A stretch of 64,000 nt of DNA from Micavibrio sp. (GCA_028283745.1 JAPWJZ010000010.1:62001-126000); one strand, 5' to 3'; shown: positions 26,318 through 35,131, counted from the stretch's first letter. A program made the numbers and translations. Notes: generated by a model not told the origin, from the letters alone.

Positions 26318-27265
26318 TTAAAGTGTATGCCCCATCTCGAGGTATTTTTGGCGGCGGCGCGTTTTCAGCGTCGGGCCGTCAAGCTTGGAAAGGTCGGTGA
26401 GGGAAGCCTCGATATAATCGCCGACGACGTCGATTGTGCGGTCGGGCTCGCGGTGCGCGCCGCCCATCGGTTCCTCGATAATGGTGTCGATGATGCCGAG
26501 CTGCTTCAGGTCTTGCGCCGTCAATTTAAGGGCGCGCGCGGCGTCCTTCGCGAATTCGGCGGAGCGCCACAGAATGGAAGCGCAGCCTTCCGGCGAAATG
26601 ACGGAGTAAATGGAATGCTCCAGCATCATCACGCGGTCAGCGGTGGCAATGGCGATTGCGCCGCCGGACCCGCCTTCGCCAATGATGACGGAAATAACCG
26701 GCACGGTTGCGCGCAGGCAGCTTTCAATGGATTTGGCGATGGCTTCGGACTGGCCACGTTCTTCCGCCTCAATGCCGGGGAAGGCGCCGGCGGTATCCAC
26801 CAGCGTCACGATGGGCAGCTGGAACTGACTGGCAAGCGCGATCAGGCGCTGCGCCTTGCGATAGCCTTCGGGCTTCGACATGCCGAAGTTGTGGTGAATG
26901 CGGGTTGCGGTATCCGAGCCTTTTTCCTGGCCCATGACCACGACGGACTGGCCGCGAAAGCGCCCAAGGCCGCCCAGCAGAGCGGAATCTTCGCCAAACA
27001 AACGGTCGCCAGCGAGGGGGGTAAAATCTTGAATAAGGCGTTTCGTGTAATCGACGAAATGCGGGCGCGCGGGGTGGCGGGCGACTTGCACTTTCTGGTC
27101 AGCGGTGAGCTTGGAATAGGTTTGCGCCAGAATACGGTCGGCCTTCTCCTGAATGCGCTCGATCTCTTCCTTCAGGTTGACGCCGCCGCCTTTATCCATG
27201 TTCTGCAGATCAAGGATTTTCGCTTCCAGCTCGACGACGGGTTTTTCAAATTCCAGATGGTACAT
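26318..27265 (-). CDS. accA: Acetyl-CoA carboxylase carboxyltransferase subunit alpha
   Basis: A protein of about 315 residues with the AccA start MYHLEFEKPVVELEAKILDL, followed by the carboxyltransferase core (TLVDTAGAFPGIEAEERGQSEAIA; GEGGSGGAIAIATADRV). It transfers carboxyl from biotin to acetyl-CoA with AccD to make malonyl-CoA. ATG 27265 has a GGAAGGCGAG ribosome site; the track start is 14 codons earlier. accD is not adjacent. Confidence 0.97.
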   Translation of the reverse strand: MYHLEFEKPVVELEAKILDLQNMDKGGGVNLKEEIERIQEKADRILAQTYSKLTADQKVQVARHPARPHFVDYTKRLIQDFTPLAGDRLFGEDSALLGGLGRFRGQSVVVMGQEKGSDTATRIHHNFGMSKPEGYRKAQRLIALASQFQLPIVTLVDTAGAFPGIEAEERGQSEAIAKSIESCLRATVPVISVIIGEGGSGGAIAIATADRVMMLEHSIYSVISPEGCASILWRSAEFAKDAARALKLTAQDLKQLGIIDTIIEEPMGGAHREPDRTIDVVGDYIEASLTDLSKLDGPTLKTRRRQKYLEMGHTL

Positions 27266-27387
27266 GCACTCGCCTTCCATAGACCCGCCGTGAACAGCCG
27301 TCCGCATATGCGGGCTCCAGTCGGGCGGATTGAAGCATCCTTATAGTAAATATGGATGATTTTTGCAAAGGTCGGATGCGTTTATAT

Positions 27388-27416
27388 TTGACAGAATCGT
27401 TCCATATCTGCATTAT
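27388..27416 (+). promoter_or_regulatory. Candidate sigma-70 promoter of the 114-aa gene
   Basis: TTGACA (27388-27393) is followed after 17 bases by CATTAT (27411-27416), with a second possible -10 TATACT three bases later. It lies about 60 bases upstream of ATG 27476 in an AT-rich region. Confidence 0.4.
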
Positions 27417-27475
27417 ACTCATAATGAGTTTATTTATACTCAATAATATAATAATAAAGAAAAGGCGCAGAAAAC

Positions 27476-27820
27476 ATGACAAATCAAACCGAGCAAGCCA
27501 TCATCACGCGCATCCAGGATGCCATTGAGACCTACAAAAAACCCGACTTCCGCGAAGGCGGGGAGTATTTTGAAGCCGCGGCCGTGCCGGTCTTCCAGCG
27601 CCTCGCCAAGGAAGCCGCGCAGCTGATCGAACAACAGGGCATCGGCCAGACATGCGAGCCTCTCGCCAACCTCGCCGCCGGGCTGAAGCAGTTTGGCGAA
27701 CAGTGGGGCGATATGGGCTGGAACCACAACAGCCTTTGCTACGCGTTTGAAAAAGCGCTCGCCAGAACCGGCGACAACAAGCGCAGCCAGAACCCGTTTA
27801 TGCGCATGAAGCTGGGGTAG
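27476..27820 (+). CDS. Hypothetical protein (114 aa)
   Basis: A mostly helical small soluble protein (AIITRIQDAIETYKKPDFREGGEYFEAAAVPVFQRLAKEAAQ...). No family is recognised. A good ribosome site (GAAAAGGCG) and an own promoter candidate and terminator make it a monocistronic gene between accA (divergent) and a DUF2171 gene (convergent). Confidence 0.65.
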   Translation: MTNQTEQAIITRIQDAIETYKKPDFREGGEYFEAAAVPVFQRLAKEAAQLIEQQGIGQTCEPLANLAAGLKQFGEQWGDMGWNHNSLCYAFEKALARTGDNKRSQNPFMRMKLG

Positions 27821-27853
27821 GGCGCAGCGAAGAATCTTCCTTCATTGCAGCAC

Positions 27854-27893
27854 AAAGAAAAGGCAGCACCCGCGAAGGCGCTGCCTTTTCTTT
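27854..27893. terminator. Bidirectional terminator
   Basis: A perfect 14-base stem (AAAGAAAAGGCAGC / GCTGCCTTTTCTTT) with a 12-base loop lies between two convergent genes. T-rich arms on both strands suit both. Confidence 0.85.
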
Positions 27894-27915
27894 TATGCCG
27901 CTAAGGCAGTAAAGC

Positions 27916-28158
27916 TTAGTTCTGCCATTCCGCACGCACATCGGCGGCGGTTTTGGACAGGTGGACATGCGCATCCACATGATCAACCCACTCGAGGGGG
28001 ATGAAGTGGTGCTTGCCGCCAGCGTCTTTGTCGCTCTTGGTCAGCTTGATCTGGTCATCGCCGTCCAGATGGTCGACAACGCCGACGTGCTTGCCGTCAG
28101 CAGATTTAACTTCCATATGCTCGGTGATGTCGTTGATGTCGATTTCTTGTGCGTTCAT
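27916..28158 (-). CDS. DUF2171 domain protein
   Basis: An 80-residue protein starting MNAQEIDINDITEHMEVKSADGKHVGVVDHLDGDDQIKL. The pattern of a PRC-barrel-like strand set with VKSADGKHVGVVDHLDGD matches DUF2171. It is acidic and His-rich near the end (HFIPLEWVDHVDAHVHL). The ATG at 28158 follows a strong AAGGAG site; the track's first residue is a TTG. Function unknown; often stress-linked in related bacteria. Confidence 0.8.
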   Translation of the reverse strand: MNAQEIDINDITEHMEVKSADGKHVGVVDHLDGDDQIKLTKSDKDAGGKHHFIPLEWVDHVDAHVHLSKTAADVRAEWQN

Positions 28159-28277
28159 GGTCAATCTCCTTGGCTTTTGATTGAAGGCAATATCAATGGT
28201 TGCCGCACCAACCGTCGGGAAGGAAATTCATCCGGTGCTATGTAAATGCTTATTTTGTCGTTTGGGAAATGCGCATA

Positions 28278-28312
28278 GAAAAAGGGGGAGCTTATAAGGC
28301 TCCCCCTTCGTC
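28278..28312 (-). terminator. Intrinsic terminator after xerD
   Basis: AAGGGGGAG and CTCCCCCTT pair around CTTATAAGG. Read leftward, the stem is followed by a T-run (TTTTTCT). It lies just past the xerD stop. Confidence 0.8.
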
Positions 28313-28333
28313 TTTATCTATGTGCCGGAAAAA

Positions 28334-29314
28334 TTAGCCCACTGCTTTCGCGAGGGGGTGTTTTTCCGTAGCGGCTTTCGCCTGATCGCCGACCACTTGC
28401 GTGTAGATCTGGGTCGTGGCGATGTCGGCGTGGCCGAGCATTTTCTGGACAGAGCGCAGGTCTGCGCCGTGCTTCAGCAGGTGGGTCGCGAAAGCGTGAC
28501 GGAGAACGTGCGGGCTGACGCGTTCCGGATCGATGCCGGCGTTGCGGGACAGCTCTTTCAGGAGCTGCGCGAAGCGCTGGCGGGTCAGGTGACCGGATTC
28601 CGAGGTACGCGACGGGAAGAGCCATTTGCTCTGGCTGTCGGTGCGGTCGGGCATCAGGAACTTGGTGCGGATGTCCATGTAGCCTTTCATGGCTTTCTGG
28701 GCGGGTTCGGACAGGGGAGCCATGCGCTCGCGGCCGCCTTTGCCTTCGACAGTCAGGTAGCGGCTGTCGGGGCCGATAGCGGTGAGGGGCAGGCCAACCA
28801 GTTCGGAAACGCGCAGGCCGGTGGCATACAGGATTTCCAGAAGGGCGACGAGACGGATGCTTTCCGGACCGCCTTGTTTCTGTGCGGTGTTGATGAGTAC
28901 GGTGACTTCATCTTCGCTCAGAATTTTCGGCAGGGTGCGGGTTTGCTTCGGGCTTTCGATGGTGGACGTCGGATCATCCGAGCGTTTGCCTTCGGAAACG
29001 AGGAAGCCGTAGAACTGGCGCAGCGCAGAGATGCGGCGGGCAATGGTACGGACAGCAGTTTTGCCGCCGCCTTTGCTTTTCGCGTTTTCGCGGGAACCGA
29101 GTTCATTCAGATAGGATTTGAGTTCGATGGTGTTTGCATTATCGATATCTTTGCCGGCTTTCTTAAGGAAAGAGCAGACATCCGCGAGGTCACGCTCGTA
29201 AGCGTGGCGGGTGTTGAGTGCTGCACCGCGTTCAGCGATCAGCATATCGAGGAATGCGTCAACGGTCCCGGGAAGGGGAGCCTTGGGCATTCTGGGACGA
29301 CCTGGACGAGCCAT
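28334..29314 (-). CDS. xerD: Tyrosine recombinase XerD
   Basis: A 326-residue recombinase: N-terminal SAM-like core-binding domain (VDAFLDMLIAERGAALNTRHAYERDL), then the catalytic domain with Arg in ATGLRVSELV, the Lys region EGKGGRER, His/Arg in HVLRHAFATHLL, His in GHADIATTQIYTQV and the nucleophile Tyr. It resolves chromosome dimers at dif with XerC. The length and flanking conserved genes (accA, aroK) mark it as the housekeeping enzyme, not an island integrase. Confidence 0.93.
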   Translation of the reverse strand: MARPGRPRMPKAPLPGTVDAFLDMLIAERGAALNTRHAYERDLADVCSFLKKAGKDIDNANTIELKSYLNELGSRENAKSKGGGKTAVRTIARRISALRQFYGFLVSEGKRSDDPTSTIESPKQTRTLPKILSEDEVTVLINTAQKQGGPESIRLVALLEILYATGLRVSELVGLPLTAIGPDSRYLTVEGKGGRERMAPLSEPAQKAMKGYMDIRTKFLMPDRTDSQSKWLFPSRTSESGHLTRQRFAQLLKELSRNAGIDPERVSPHVLRHAFATHLLKHGADLRSVQKMLGHADIATTQIYTQVVGDQAKAATEKHPLAKAVG

Positions 29315-29728
29315 TTGTAGTTTTCTCCTTTGTAAAGTTTCTTTGTATAAGCAAAATCAGCCGGTTCTAGCGGTCTAATCGAGCCTATACTCCTCCGTAA
29401 CAAGTGAACTTTAAGACATAAAGCCGCATCCATAACGGAATTGCAAGGGGGAATATGTGAAAAATTATTTTTAGTATTGCATGGAGTTAATGCCGTAGTT
29501 GAGCATAACCACTAAACCCATGAATATCGTTGTCTTTTTCACAATAACCCGTGCATCACTCTGCAGTCTTCATCTCTCGCCCTACATACCTAAAAAGCCC
29601 CATATTTGAGTACCTTAAGGGTATTTGGCTGGCCCGTTTTCCAATCTCGAATCAAGGGTGCAAAGCACCGCTGATTCGACCCCGGAAGGTGAACCCTGCA
29701 AACAGCTGTTTAATTGTGCGCTTAAAGC
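29315..29728. other. Intergenic region with a nested hairpin
   Basis: About 414 bases with no convincing gene. It holds the strong imperfect palindrome at 29647-29679: TCGAATCA...TGATTCGA outer arms (8 bp) around GGTGC-AAA-GCACC inner arms. No T-run follows on either strand, so it may be a structural RNA element, a protein-binding site or a decayed terminator. Confidence 0.5.
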
Positions 29729-29881
29729 TTAAATGCTCTTATCAAGGTAATGAGCAGAGTCGAGCGCTTTCTCAACAGGTGTCTGCGATACGGGAACATC
29801 CCAGGCCGCCAGAGCCACGAAACCACCTGCGACAGCGATAATACCCATAAACACAAGAGCCATAATCAGTCTGGATAGCAT
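29729..29881 (-). CDS. Small single-pass membrane protein (50 aa)
   Basis: An ORF absent from the track: MLSRLIMALVFMGIIAVAGG is a transmembrane segment, then FVALAAWDVPVSQTPVEKAL and a short polar tail. An AGAGAG ribosome site precedes the ATG. The pattern (membrane helix, then an L/A-W-D-(I/V/M)-P motif and a VEK sequence) resembles small conserved alphaproteobacterial proteins often found near the aroK region, from memory. It is transcribed toward xerD and divergent from aroK. Confidence 0.65.
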   Translation of the reverse strand: MLSRLIMALVFMGIIAVAGGFVALAAWDVPVSQTPVEKALDSAHYLDKSI

Positions 29882-29970
29882 AAGTACTCTCTATATATTT
29901 ATGGACATTTGTAATGCACTGTCCTGAAGCATGCCTTGCAACATACTTCGTGGTTCGCGTTCTGGCTACA

Positions 29971-30016
29971 CTCTTCTGGTGAATTTTTGCGAAGATCGCT
30001 CGACTCACCAGAGGGG
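29971..30016 (+). promoter_or_regulatory. Long hairpin upstream of aroK
   Basis: CTCTTCTGGTGA pairs (with wobbles) with TCACCAGAGGGG; inside, GCGA-AGA-TCGC forms a second hairpin. It begins about 185 bases upstream of the aroK ATG, in a place suited to a leader structure. No leader peptide was identified. Confidence 0.35.
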
Positions 30017-30157
30017 TATATACCATAAAGCTGATTACTTATTACATAACGACGAGGTGTCCGTCAATAGTATTTTTTCATAAGATAAAAAATGCCGGAC
30101 GGGCTTGATTTCAGCCCCGAGGCCTGCGAATATAACACGTTGTATTTGCGGGAAAAA

Positions 30158-30697
30158 ATGCATAATTCGGCTAAAATCATTGTTCTGGTCGGCCTGATGG
30201 GCTCTGGCAAAAGCCGGGTCGGGGCGGAGCTTTCGCGCCTGCTGAAGCTGCCTTTTGTTGACGCAGACAAGGAAATTGAAAAAGCGGCAGGCATGAAGAT
30301 CCCGGAAATCTTTGAAACCCTGGGCGAAGCTGAATTTCGCAGCGGGGAGAAAAAGGTCATGCTGCGCCTGCTGGCGGCGGGGGATAAAGTGCTGGCCTCC
30401 GGCGGCGGCGGCTTCATCCAGCCGGAAATTCGCGCAGCGATAAAAGAACATTCAATTTCAGTATGGTTAAAAGCCAGCCTTGATACTTTGGTGGAGCGAA
30501 CTTCGCGGACCGATCACCGCCCGTTGCTGCGCGGCGTTGACCGTGCGGAAAAGTTGCAGGAGCTGATTGATAAACGTTACCCCATTTATGCCGAAGCCGA
30601 TATTACACTGGTGACCGACCACCAGTCGCCCAAGGAAATGGCCCGCCGTATCATGGCGGAAATTGATAAACGCGAAACTGCAGGAAAGAGCGCTTAA
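30158..30697 (+). CDS. aroK: Shikimate kinase
   Basis: About 179 residues: Walker A GLMGSGKS, substrate-binding FVDADKEIEKAAG, the GGGGF motif and the lid DHRPLLR. It phosphorylates shikimate in chorismate synthesis. The track starts 22 codons upstream (30092); ATG 30158 follows GCGGGAAAAA and gives a standard N-terminus (MHNSAKIIVLVGLMGSGKS). The TAA overlaps the aroB ATG by one base. Confidence 0.95.
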   Translation: MHNSAKIIVLVGLMGSGKSRVGAELSRLLKLPFVDADKEIEKAAGMKIPEIFETLGEAEFRSGEKKVMLRLLAAGDKVLASGGGGFIQPEIRAAIKEHSISVWLKASLDTLVERTSRTDHRPLLRGVDRAEKLQELIDKRYPIYAEADITLVTDHQSPKEMARRIMAEIDKRETAGKSA

Positions 30698-31803
30698 TGG
30701 CTGATAATACTGTTCATGTTGCCGCCGCTTCAGCATCTTACAACATTACCATCGGCGCGGGCGTGTTGAAGACGGCGGGGGCGCGACTGAAGCCGCTGCT
30801 GGCCTCCCGCAAAATCTGCATTGTGACAGATGCGCAGGTCGCCAAAATCCACCTTATCGATACCATGAAAGCGCTGGAGGCCGCAGGCTTTACGCCCGCA
30901 CCGCCCATTATTTTGCCGGCGGGAGAAGAAACCAAAAGTTTCGATCATCTGCAATACATTATCGAGAAATGCTTAAGTTATAAGTTAGACCGTAAATCAA
31001 CCCTTATCGCTCTCGGTGGCGGTGTGGTGGGGGACATTACCGGTTTTGCTGCCGCCATGCTATTGCGCGGCGTGCCGTTTGTGCAAATCCCCACGACTCT
31101 ATTGGCGCAGGTCGATAGTTCGGTCGGCGGCAAGACGGCCATCAATACCAAGCACGGCAAGAATCTTGTTGGCGCTTTTTACCAGCCGAAGGCCGTGTTG
31201 ATTGATACGGAAACACTGACGACCCTGCCGGAGCGGGAGCGCAGGGCGGGCTATGCCGAAATTGTCAAATACGCCCTCATCAATGATGCCGCGTTTTTTG
31301 ACTGGCTCGAGGCAAACGGCAAGGCTGTGTTGGCGGGCGACGTTGCCGCTTTGTCAGAAGCCGTGCGCGTCAGCTGCCAGTCGAAGGCGGATATTGTTGC
31401 GGCCGATGAAACCGAAACCAAAGACATCCGCGCGCTGCTCAACCTCGGCCATACCTTCGGCCACGCGCTCGAGGCGATTGGCAAATTCGACGGCCGGCTT
31501 CTGCATGGCGAAGCGGTTGGGATTGGTATAAAATTGGCCTTCGACTTTTCGGTGGCGCTGGGGCTGTGCCCGGCGGAAGATGCGGGCAAGGTTGCCCGTC
31601 ATCTGAAAAATCTGGAGCTGATGACAAAAGCCCCGTTCACAGCCGGGGCAGACGAGGTGCTGGAAAAAATGCGCGGTGACAAAAAAGCGGAAGACGGCAA
31701 GCTCACCCTCATCCTCGCCCGCGGCATCGGCCGGTCCTTCGTTGCGCGGGATGTCGATGCCGCAGCGCTTGCGGCGTTCCTGCAGAAGAATTTTGTTTCC
31801 TGA
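30697..31803 (+). CDS. aroB: 3-dehydroquinate synthase
   Basis: A 368-residue AroB: NAD-binding GGGVVGDITGFAAAM, metal ligands in HTFGHALEAI and LLHGEAVGIG, and RRAGYAEIVKYALI. It cyclises DAHP to 3-dehydroquinate, the second step of the shikimate pathway. Translation-coupled with aroK (TAATG). Followed after 16 bases by a CNNM-type gene in the same direction. Confidence 0.98.
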   Translation: MADNTVHVAAASASYNITIGAGVLKTAGARLKPLLASRKICIVTDAQVAKIHLIDTMKALEAAGFTPAPPIILPAGEETKSFDHLQYIIEKCLSYKLDRKSTLIALGGGVVGDITGFAAAMLLRGVPFVQIPTTLLAQVDSSVGGKTAINTKHGKNLVGAFYQPKAVLIDTETLTTLPERERRAGYAEIVKYALINDAAFFDWLEANGKAVLAGDVAALSEAVRVSCQSKADIVAADETETKDIRALLNLGHTFGHALEAIGKFDGRLLHGEAVGIGIKLAFDFSVALGLCPAEDAGKVARHLKNLELMTKAPFTAGADEVLEKMRGDKKAEDGKLTLILARGIGRSFVARDVDAAALAAFLQKNFVS

Positions 31804-31819
31804 AAGTTAGGTAGTTTCC

Positions 31820-33163
31820 ATGTCTCCAAATTACTGGTTTGACCTTGCGGCCTTTGTGGCGCTGTTGATTGCATCGGGGTTCTTTGCGGGGGCGGAAACG
31901 GCGCTGACGGGCGCATCCCGCGCGCGCATGGTGGCGCTTGAAAATACAGGCCAGAAAAAGGCAACGCTGGTGCTGGCACTGCGGGAGAAAAAGGAAGAGC
32001 TTATTTCCGCCCTGCTGCTCGGCAACTCGTTCATGAACATTTTTGCCTCCGCCCTGGCAACCTCCGTCCTTATGCAGTTTTTCGGGGAGCGGGGGATTGC
32101 GATTGCGACGCTGGGCGTGACGGTTATCGTTTTCGTCTTTGCCGAAGTCATGCCCAAAACCTATGCGCTGATGCATGCGGACCGCATGGCGCTTATTCTG
32201 GCGGGGCCGGTGAAGTTTGTGGTGCTGGTCTTTTCGCCCGTCACCATTACTGTTGGCAAGGTCGTCGGGTTTACCTTCCGGCTGTTCGGCATTGATACCA
32301 AGGGCCATTCCGAAACCGCGCACGAGGAAGAATTGCGCGGCGCGATCGAGCTGTTCAAAAGCTCCGATGCGGAGGAAAAAGTCGAGCAGGCCAAGGGCGC
32401 CATGCTGCGCTCCATCATGGACCTTGCCGATGTGACGGTTGAAAAAATCATGGTTCACCGCAAGAACGTGAACATGATCAACCTTGATACCCCCGTGCCG
32501 CAGGTGGTGGATGAAGTGCTGCAAAGCGCCTTCACCCGTATTCCCGTCTGGAAGGACACGCCGGATAATATCGTCGGCGTTATTCATACCAAGCTGCTGC
32601 TGCAGGAATTGCGCAACTGCAACGGCAATATTGCCAAGGTTAACGTGAACAATGCGATGATGGAGCCGTGGTTTATTCCTGAATCCACCACGCTGCTGGA
32701 CCAGCTGCAGGAATTCCGCCGTCGCCGCGAGCATTTTGCCATCATGGTGGATGAATACGGCATCGTCACCGGCATGGTGACGATGGAGGATATTCTTGAG
32801 GAAATCGTCGGCCAGATTGATGACGAGCATGACATTGCGGTGTCGGGCGTGCGCCCGCAGCCGGACGGCACCTATATTGCCGACGGCAAGGTCACCATCC
32901 GCGACCTGAACCGCGACTTTGAATGGCGCTTGCCGGATGAAGAATATTCAACCCTTGCGGGGCTGCTGCTGTTTGAAACCCAGCGCATTCCCGCCGTGGG
33001 GCAGATGTTCAACTTCTATGATTTCCGCTTCGAGGTGCTGAAGCGCCAGCGCAACCAGATTACGCTGATACGCGTGACGCCGCCGCAAAAGCAGCTGACG
33101 CCCGCGCAGGAGAAGGCGCAGGAAAAAGCCGCGCAGGAAAATATGAAGGAAGCACAGGCATGA
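31820..33163 (+). CDS. HlyC/CorC (CNNM-CBS) family protein
   Basis: A 447-residue protein: an N-terminal CNNM (DUF21) domain with three to four membrane segments (FVALLIASGFFAGAETALTGASRARM; IATLGVTVIVFVFAEVMPKTYAL), then two CBS domains (VTVEKIMVHRKNVNMI; HFAIMVDEYGIVTGMVTMEDILEEI) and a CorC_HlyC C-terminal domain. Family members are implicated in Mg2+/Co2+ transport or resistance. A Gln/Glu/Ala-rich tail closes the protein. It overlaps the next gene as ATGA. Confidence 0.92.
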   Translation: MSPNYWFDLAAFVALLIASGFFAGAETALTGASRARMVALENTGQKKATLVLALREKKEELISALLLGNSFMNIFASALATSVLMQFFGERGIAIATLGVTVIVFVFAEVMPKTYALMHADRMALILAGPVKFVVLVFSPVTITVGKVVGFTFRLFGIDTKGHSETAHEEELRGAIELFKSSDAEEKVEQAKGAMLRSIMDLADVTVEKIMVHRKNVNMINLDTPVPQVVDEVLQSAFTRIPVWKDTPDNIVGVIHTKLLLQELRNCNGNIAKVNVNNAMMEPWFIPESTTLLDQLQEFRRRREHFAIMVDEYGIVTGMVTMEDILEEIVGQIDDEHDIAVSGVRPQPDGTYIADGKVTIRDLNRDFEWRLPDEEYSTLAGLLLFETQRIPAVGQMFNFYDFRFEVLKRQRNQITLIRVTPPQKQLTPAQEKAQEKAAQENMKEAQA

Positions 33164-35088
33164 GCGGTATTGCGGGCTATCTTGGCCACGCGCAGGAACT
33201 TTCCGTCCTGCAGACCATGGTGCGCAAGCTGAACCACCGCGGGCCGGATGCGGAGGGCTTTCATATTGAAGCACCCGTCTACATGGGCGTGCGCCGCCTT
33301 GCCACCATCGACCCGTCCGAAAACTGGCTGCCGTTTTACAGCGAAGACCGCAAACACGCGATTGTTTTTGCGGGGGAGCTGTATAACCACAACGAACAGC
33401 GCAAAAAGCTGGAGGCGCGGGGGCATGAGTTTCGCACCCAGACGGATACCGAAGTTGTTTTAAAGCTGTACCAGACGCTTGGCCCCAACTGCGTCAACCA
33501 GATGCGCGGCGTTTTTGTTTTCGCCATTCACGACATGCAAAAAGACCTCGTCTTCATGGCGCGTGACCAGTTGGGCGTGCAGCCGCTGTATTACACCACA
33601 ACGCAATCAGGATCGTTCGTCTTTGCCTCCGAAATCAAGTCGCTGCTGGAACACCCCGCCGTGCGCATGATGCCTGACATGGTAGGGGTGGATGCGTTTT
33701 TGTCGCTGCATTACAGCCCCGGTACCGCCGGCATGTTCAAGGGCATCCACAGCCTGCCGCCCGGCCACCGCCTTATCTGGAACCATGGCCTGCACGTGAT
33801 GATCGAGCCATACTGGCAATGGGAAACCTTTGCCGCGCCCGACCCCGTGCTGAAAACCGATGCGGATTTTCAGGAACGCTTCGACGAATTGCTGGAAGAC
33901 AGCGTGCATTTGCGCCAGTTTGATGACGTGCCGTATGGCGCATTCGCCGGTGCGGATCTTGAAAGCGCGGCAATCCTGCACATCATGTCGAAAAAATCAA
34001 CGCGCCCGCTGCGCGTTTTTTCGGCCCCCTTCGATGTCTCGCGGGATGGCGTGCCGCCGGTTTCGGAGATTGCAGGCCGCGTTGGCGCTATGCATGAAGA
34101 AGTTGAATTCCTGCCCGAATACATGGACCGCCTGCCCGAATTGATCTGGGCGCTTGATGAACCGGTGGCGGAGCCGGAAATTCTGCTGTCCAGCCTTATG
34201 GCGCGCGCGGCGGGGCAGAACCTGAAGGCCGTTGTCGCGGGCACGGGCGCGGATGCGCTGTTTGCCAATTACCCGCTGCACGATACGTTGCTGGCGGCAA
34301 ATAAAATGCCCATTTCACTATATGGCGTGATGCGCGAATTTAAATCGCTGCTGCCAGTTTCCATGCTGGCGCGCAAAATTGGCACGCGCGGCAATATTGG
34401 CCAGCGCACCCGCCAGAAGCTGTTCGATTTTGCGGAAGCCGTGCGCGGCGGGTCTTTGTACCAGCAGCATATGTGCCTTGCCGCGGTTTTTGATTCACGC
34501 GACAAGCAGGAAATTTCCGTCGGCGCGCTGGCGCAGGTTGCAGGCACCTTTGCCGACCAGCAGAAAAACCCCGCCGGCTGGCCAACGCTGATGGCATCTA
34601 TGGTAGCGCACCAGCGGGAGCATTTTTTACCGGATGGTGTTTTGACGCCGTTTAACAAAATGACCATGGCCAATGGCGTTGCCTGCCGCCTGCCGTTTGC
34701 CGACCCGAAAATGGCGGAATTCATGCTGGGCGTGCCGGATCATCTGCGCCGCGGCGGCAAGGGGCGCAAGACGTTGCTGCGCAACTACGTTGACCGCGTC
34801 ATGCCGGGCCTTGCGGGCCAGCCGGCCAAGCCGCATGAATTGCCACAGCATAAAAACCTGCTGGAAACATGCCTTGGCACCAATCCCCTTCGTGAAATGG
34901 TTGAAACCTGCCTTTCCGAAGCCAGCATCAAGCGCCGCGGCATGTTTGATTACGCGGCTGTGCGCCGCATTATGGCGGGCGCGAAGGCCGGCGAAGCGCT
35001 GTTCATGCGTCAGGTTTTCTCCTTGCTCGTCCTCGAACTTTGGTTCAGGATATTTGTGGATCACGAGAAGGGCTGGATTTCCAAATAA
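33160..35088 (+). CDS. Asparagine-synthetase-like protein lacking catalytic residues
   Basis: 642 residues, with the two domains of AsnB: a class II glutaminase fold (residues 1-210; RGPDAEGFHIE, GELYNH, TDTEVVLKLYQTLG, RDQLGVQPLYY) and an ATP pyrophosphatase fold (210-600). Catalytic residues are missing. Residue 2 is Ser (ATG AGC), not the nucleophile Cys; the NGE(I/L)YN Asn is Ala (FAGELYN). The SGG-D-S PP-loop reads AFAGADLES, and SGEGADELF reads AGTGADALF. The protein is full length and intact, so it is probably a maintained pseudoenzyme or a changed activity rather than a dead gene. Overlaps the CNNM gene as ATGA. Confidence 0.88.
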   Translation: MSGIAGYLGHAQELSVLQTMVRKLNHRGPDAEGFHIEAPVYMGVRRLATIDPSENWLPFYSEDRKHAIVFAGELYNHNEQRKKLEARGHEFRTQTDTEVVLKLYQTLGPNCVNQMRGVFVFAIHDMQKDLVFMARDQLGVQPLYYTTTQSGSFVFASEIKSLLEHPAVRMMPDMVGVDAFLSLHYSPGTAGMFKGIHSLPPGHRLIWNHGLHVMIEPYWQWETFAAPDPVLKTDADFQERFDELLEDSVHLRQFDDVPYGAFAGADLESAAILHIMSKKSTRPLRVFSAPFDVSRDGVPPVSEIAGRVGAMHEEVEFLPEYMDRLPELIWALDEPVAEPEILLSSLMARAAGQNLKAVVAGTGADALFANYPLHDTLLAANKMPISLYGVMREFKSLLPVSMLARKIGTRGNIGQRTRQKLFDFAEAVRGGSLYQQHMCLAAVFDSRDKQEISVGALAQVAGTFADQQKNPAGWPTLMASMVAHQREHFLPDGVLTPFNKMTMANGVACRLPFADPKMAEFMLGVPDHLRRGGKGRKTLLRNYVDRVMPGLAGQPAKPHELPQHKNLLETCLGTNPLREMVETCLSEASIKRRGMFDYAAVRRIMAGAKAGEALFMRQVFSLLVLELWFRIFVDHEKGWISK

Positions 35089-35131
35089 TCAAGCTTTCTT
35101 CGTGCCGCTCGGGCAAAAAAGGGCAGGCGCC

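Noticed and set aside
28334-29314. XerD as integrase of a mobile island containing block B
   Set aside because: Its length, motifs and neighbours (accA, aroK) fit the housekeeping enzyme; it lies over 6 kb from the join and no att-like repeats were seen.
29551-29841. 96-aa ORF in the xerD-aroK gap
   Set aside because: It is antisense to the 50-aa membrane protein and covers the nested hairpin; no domain or ribosome site.
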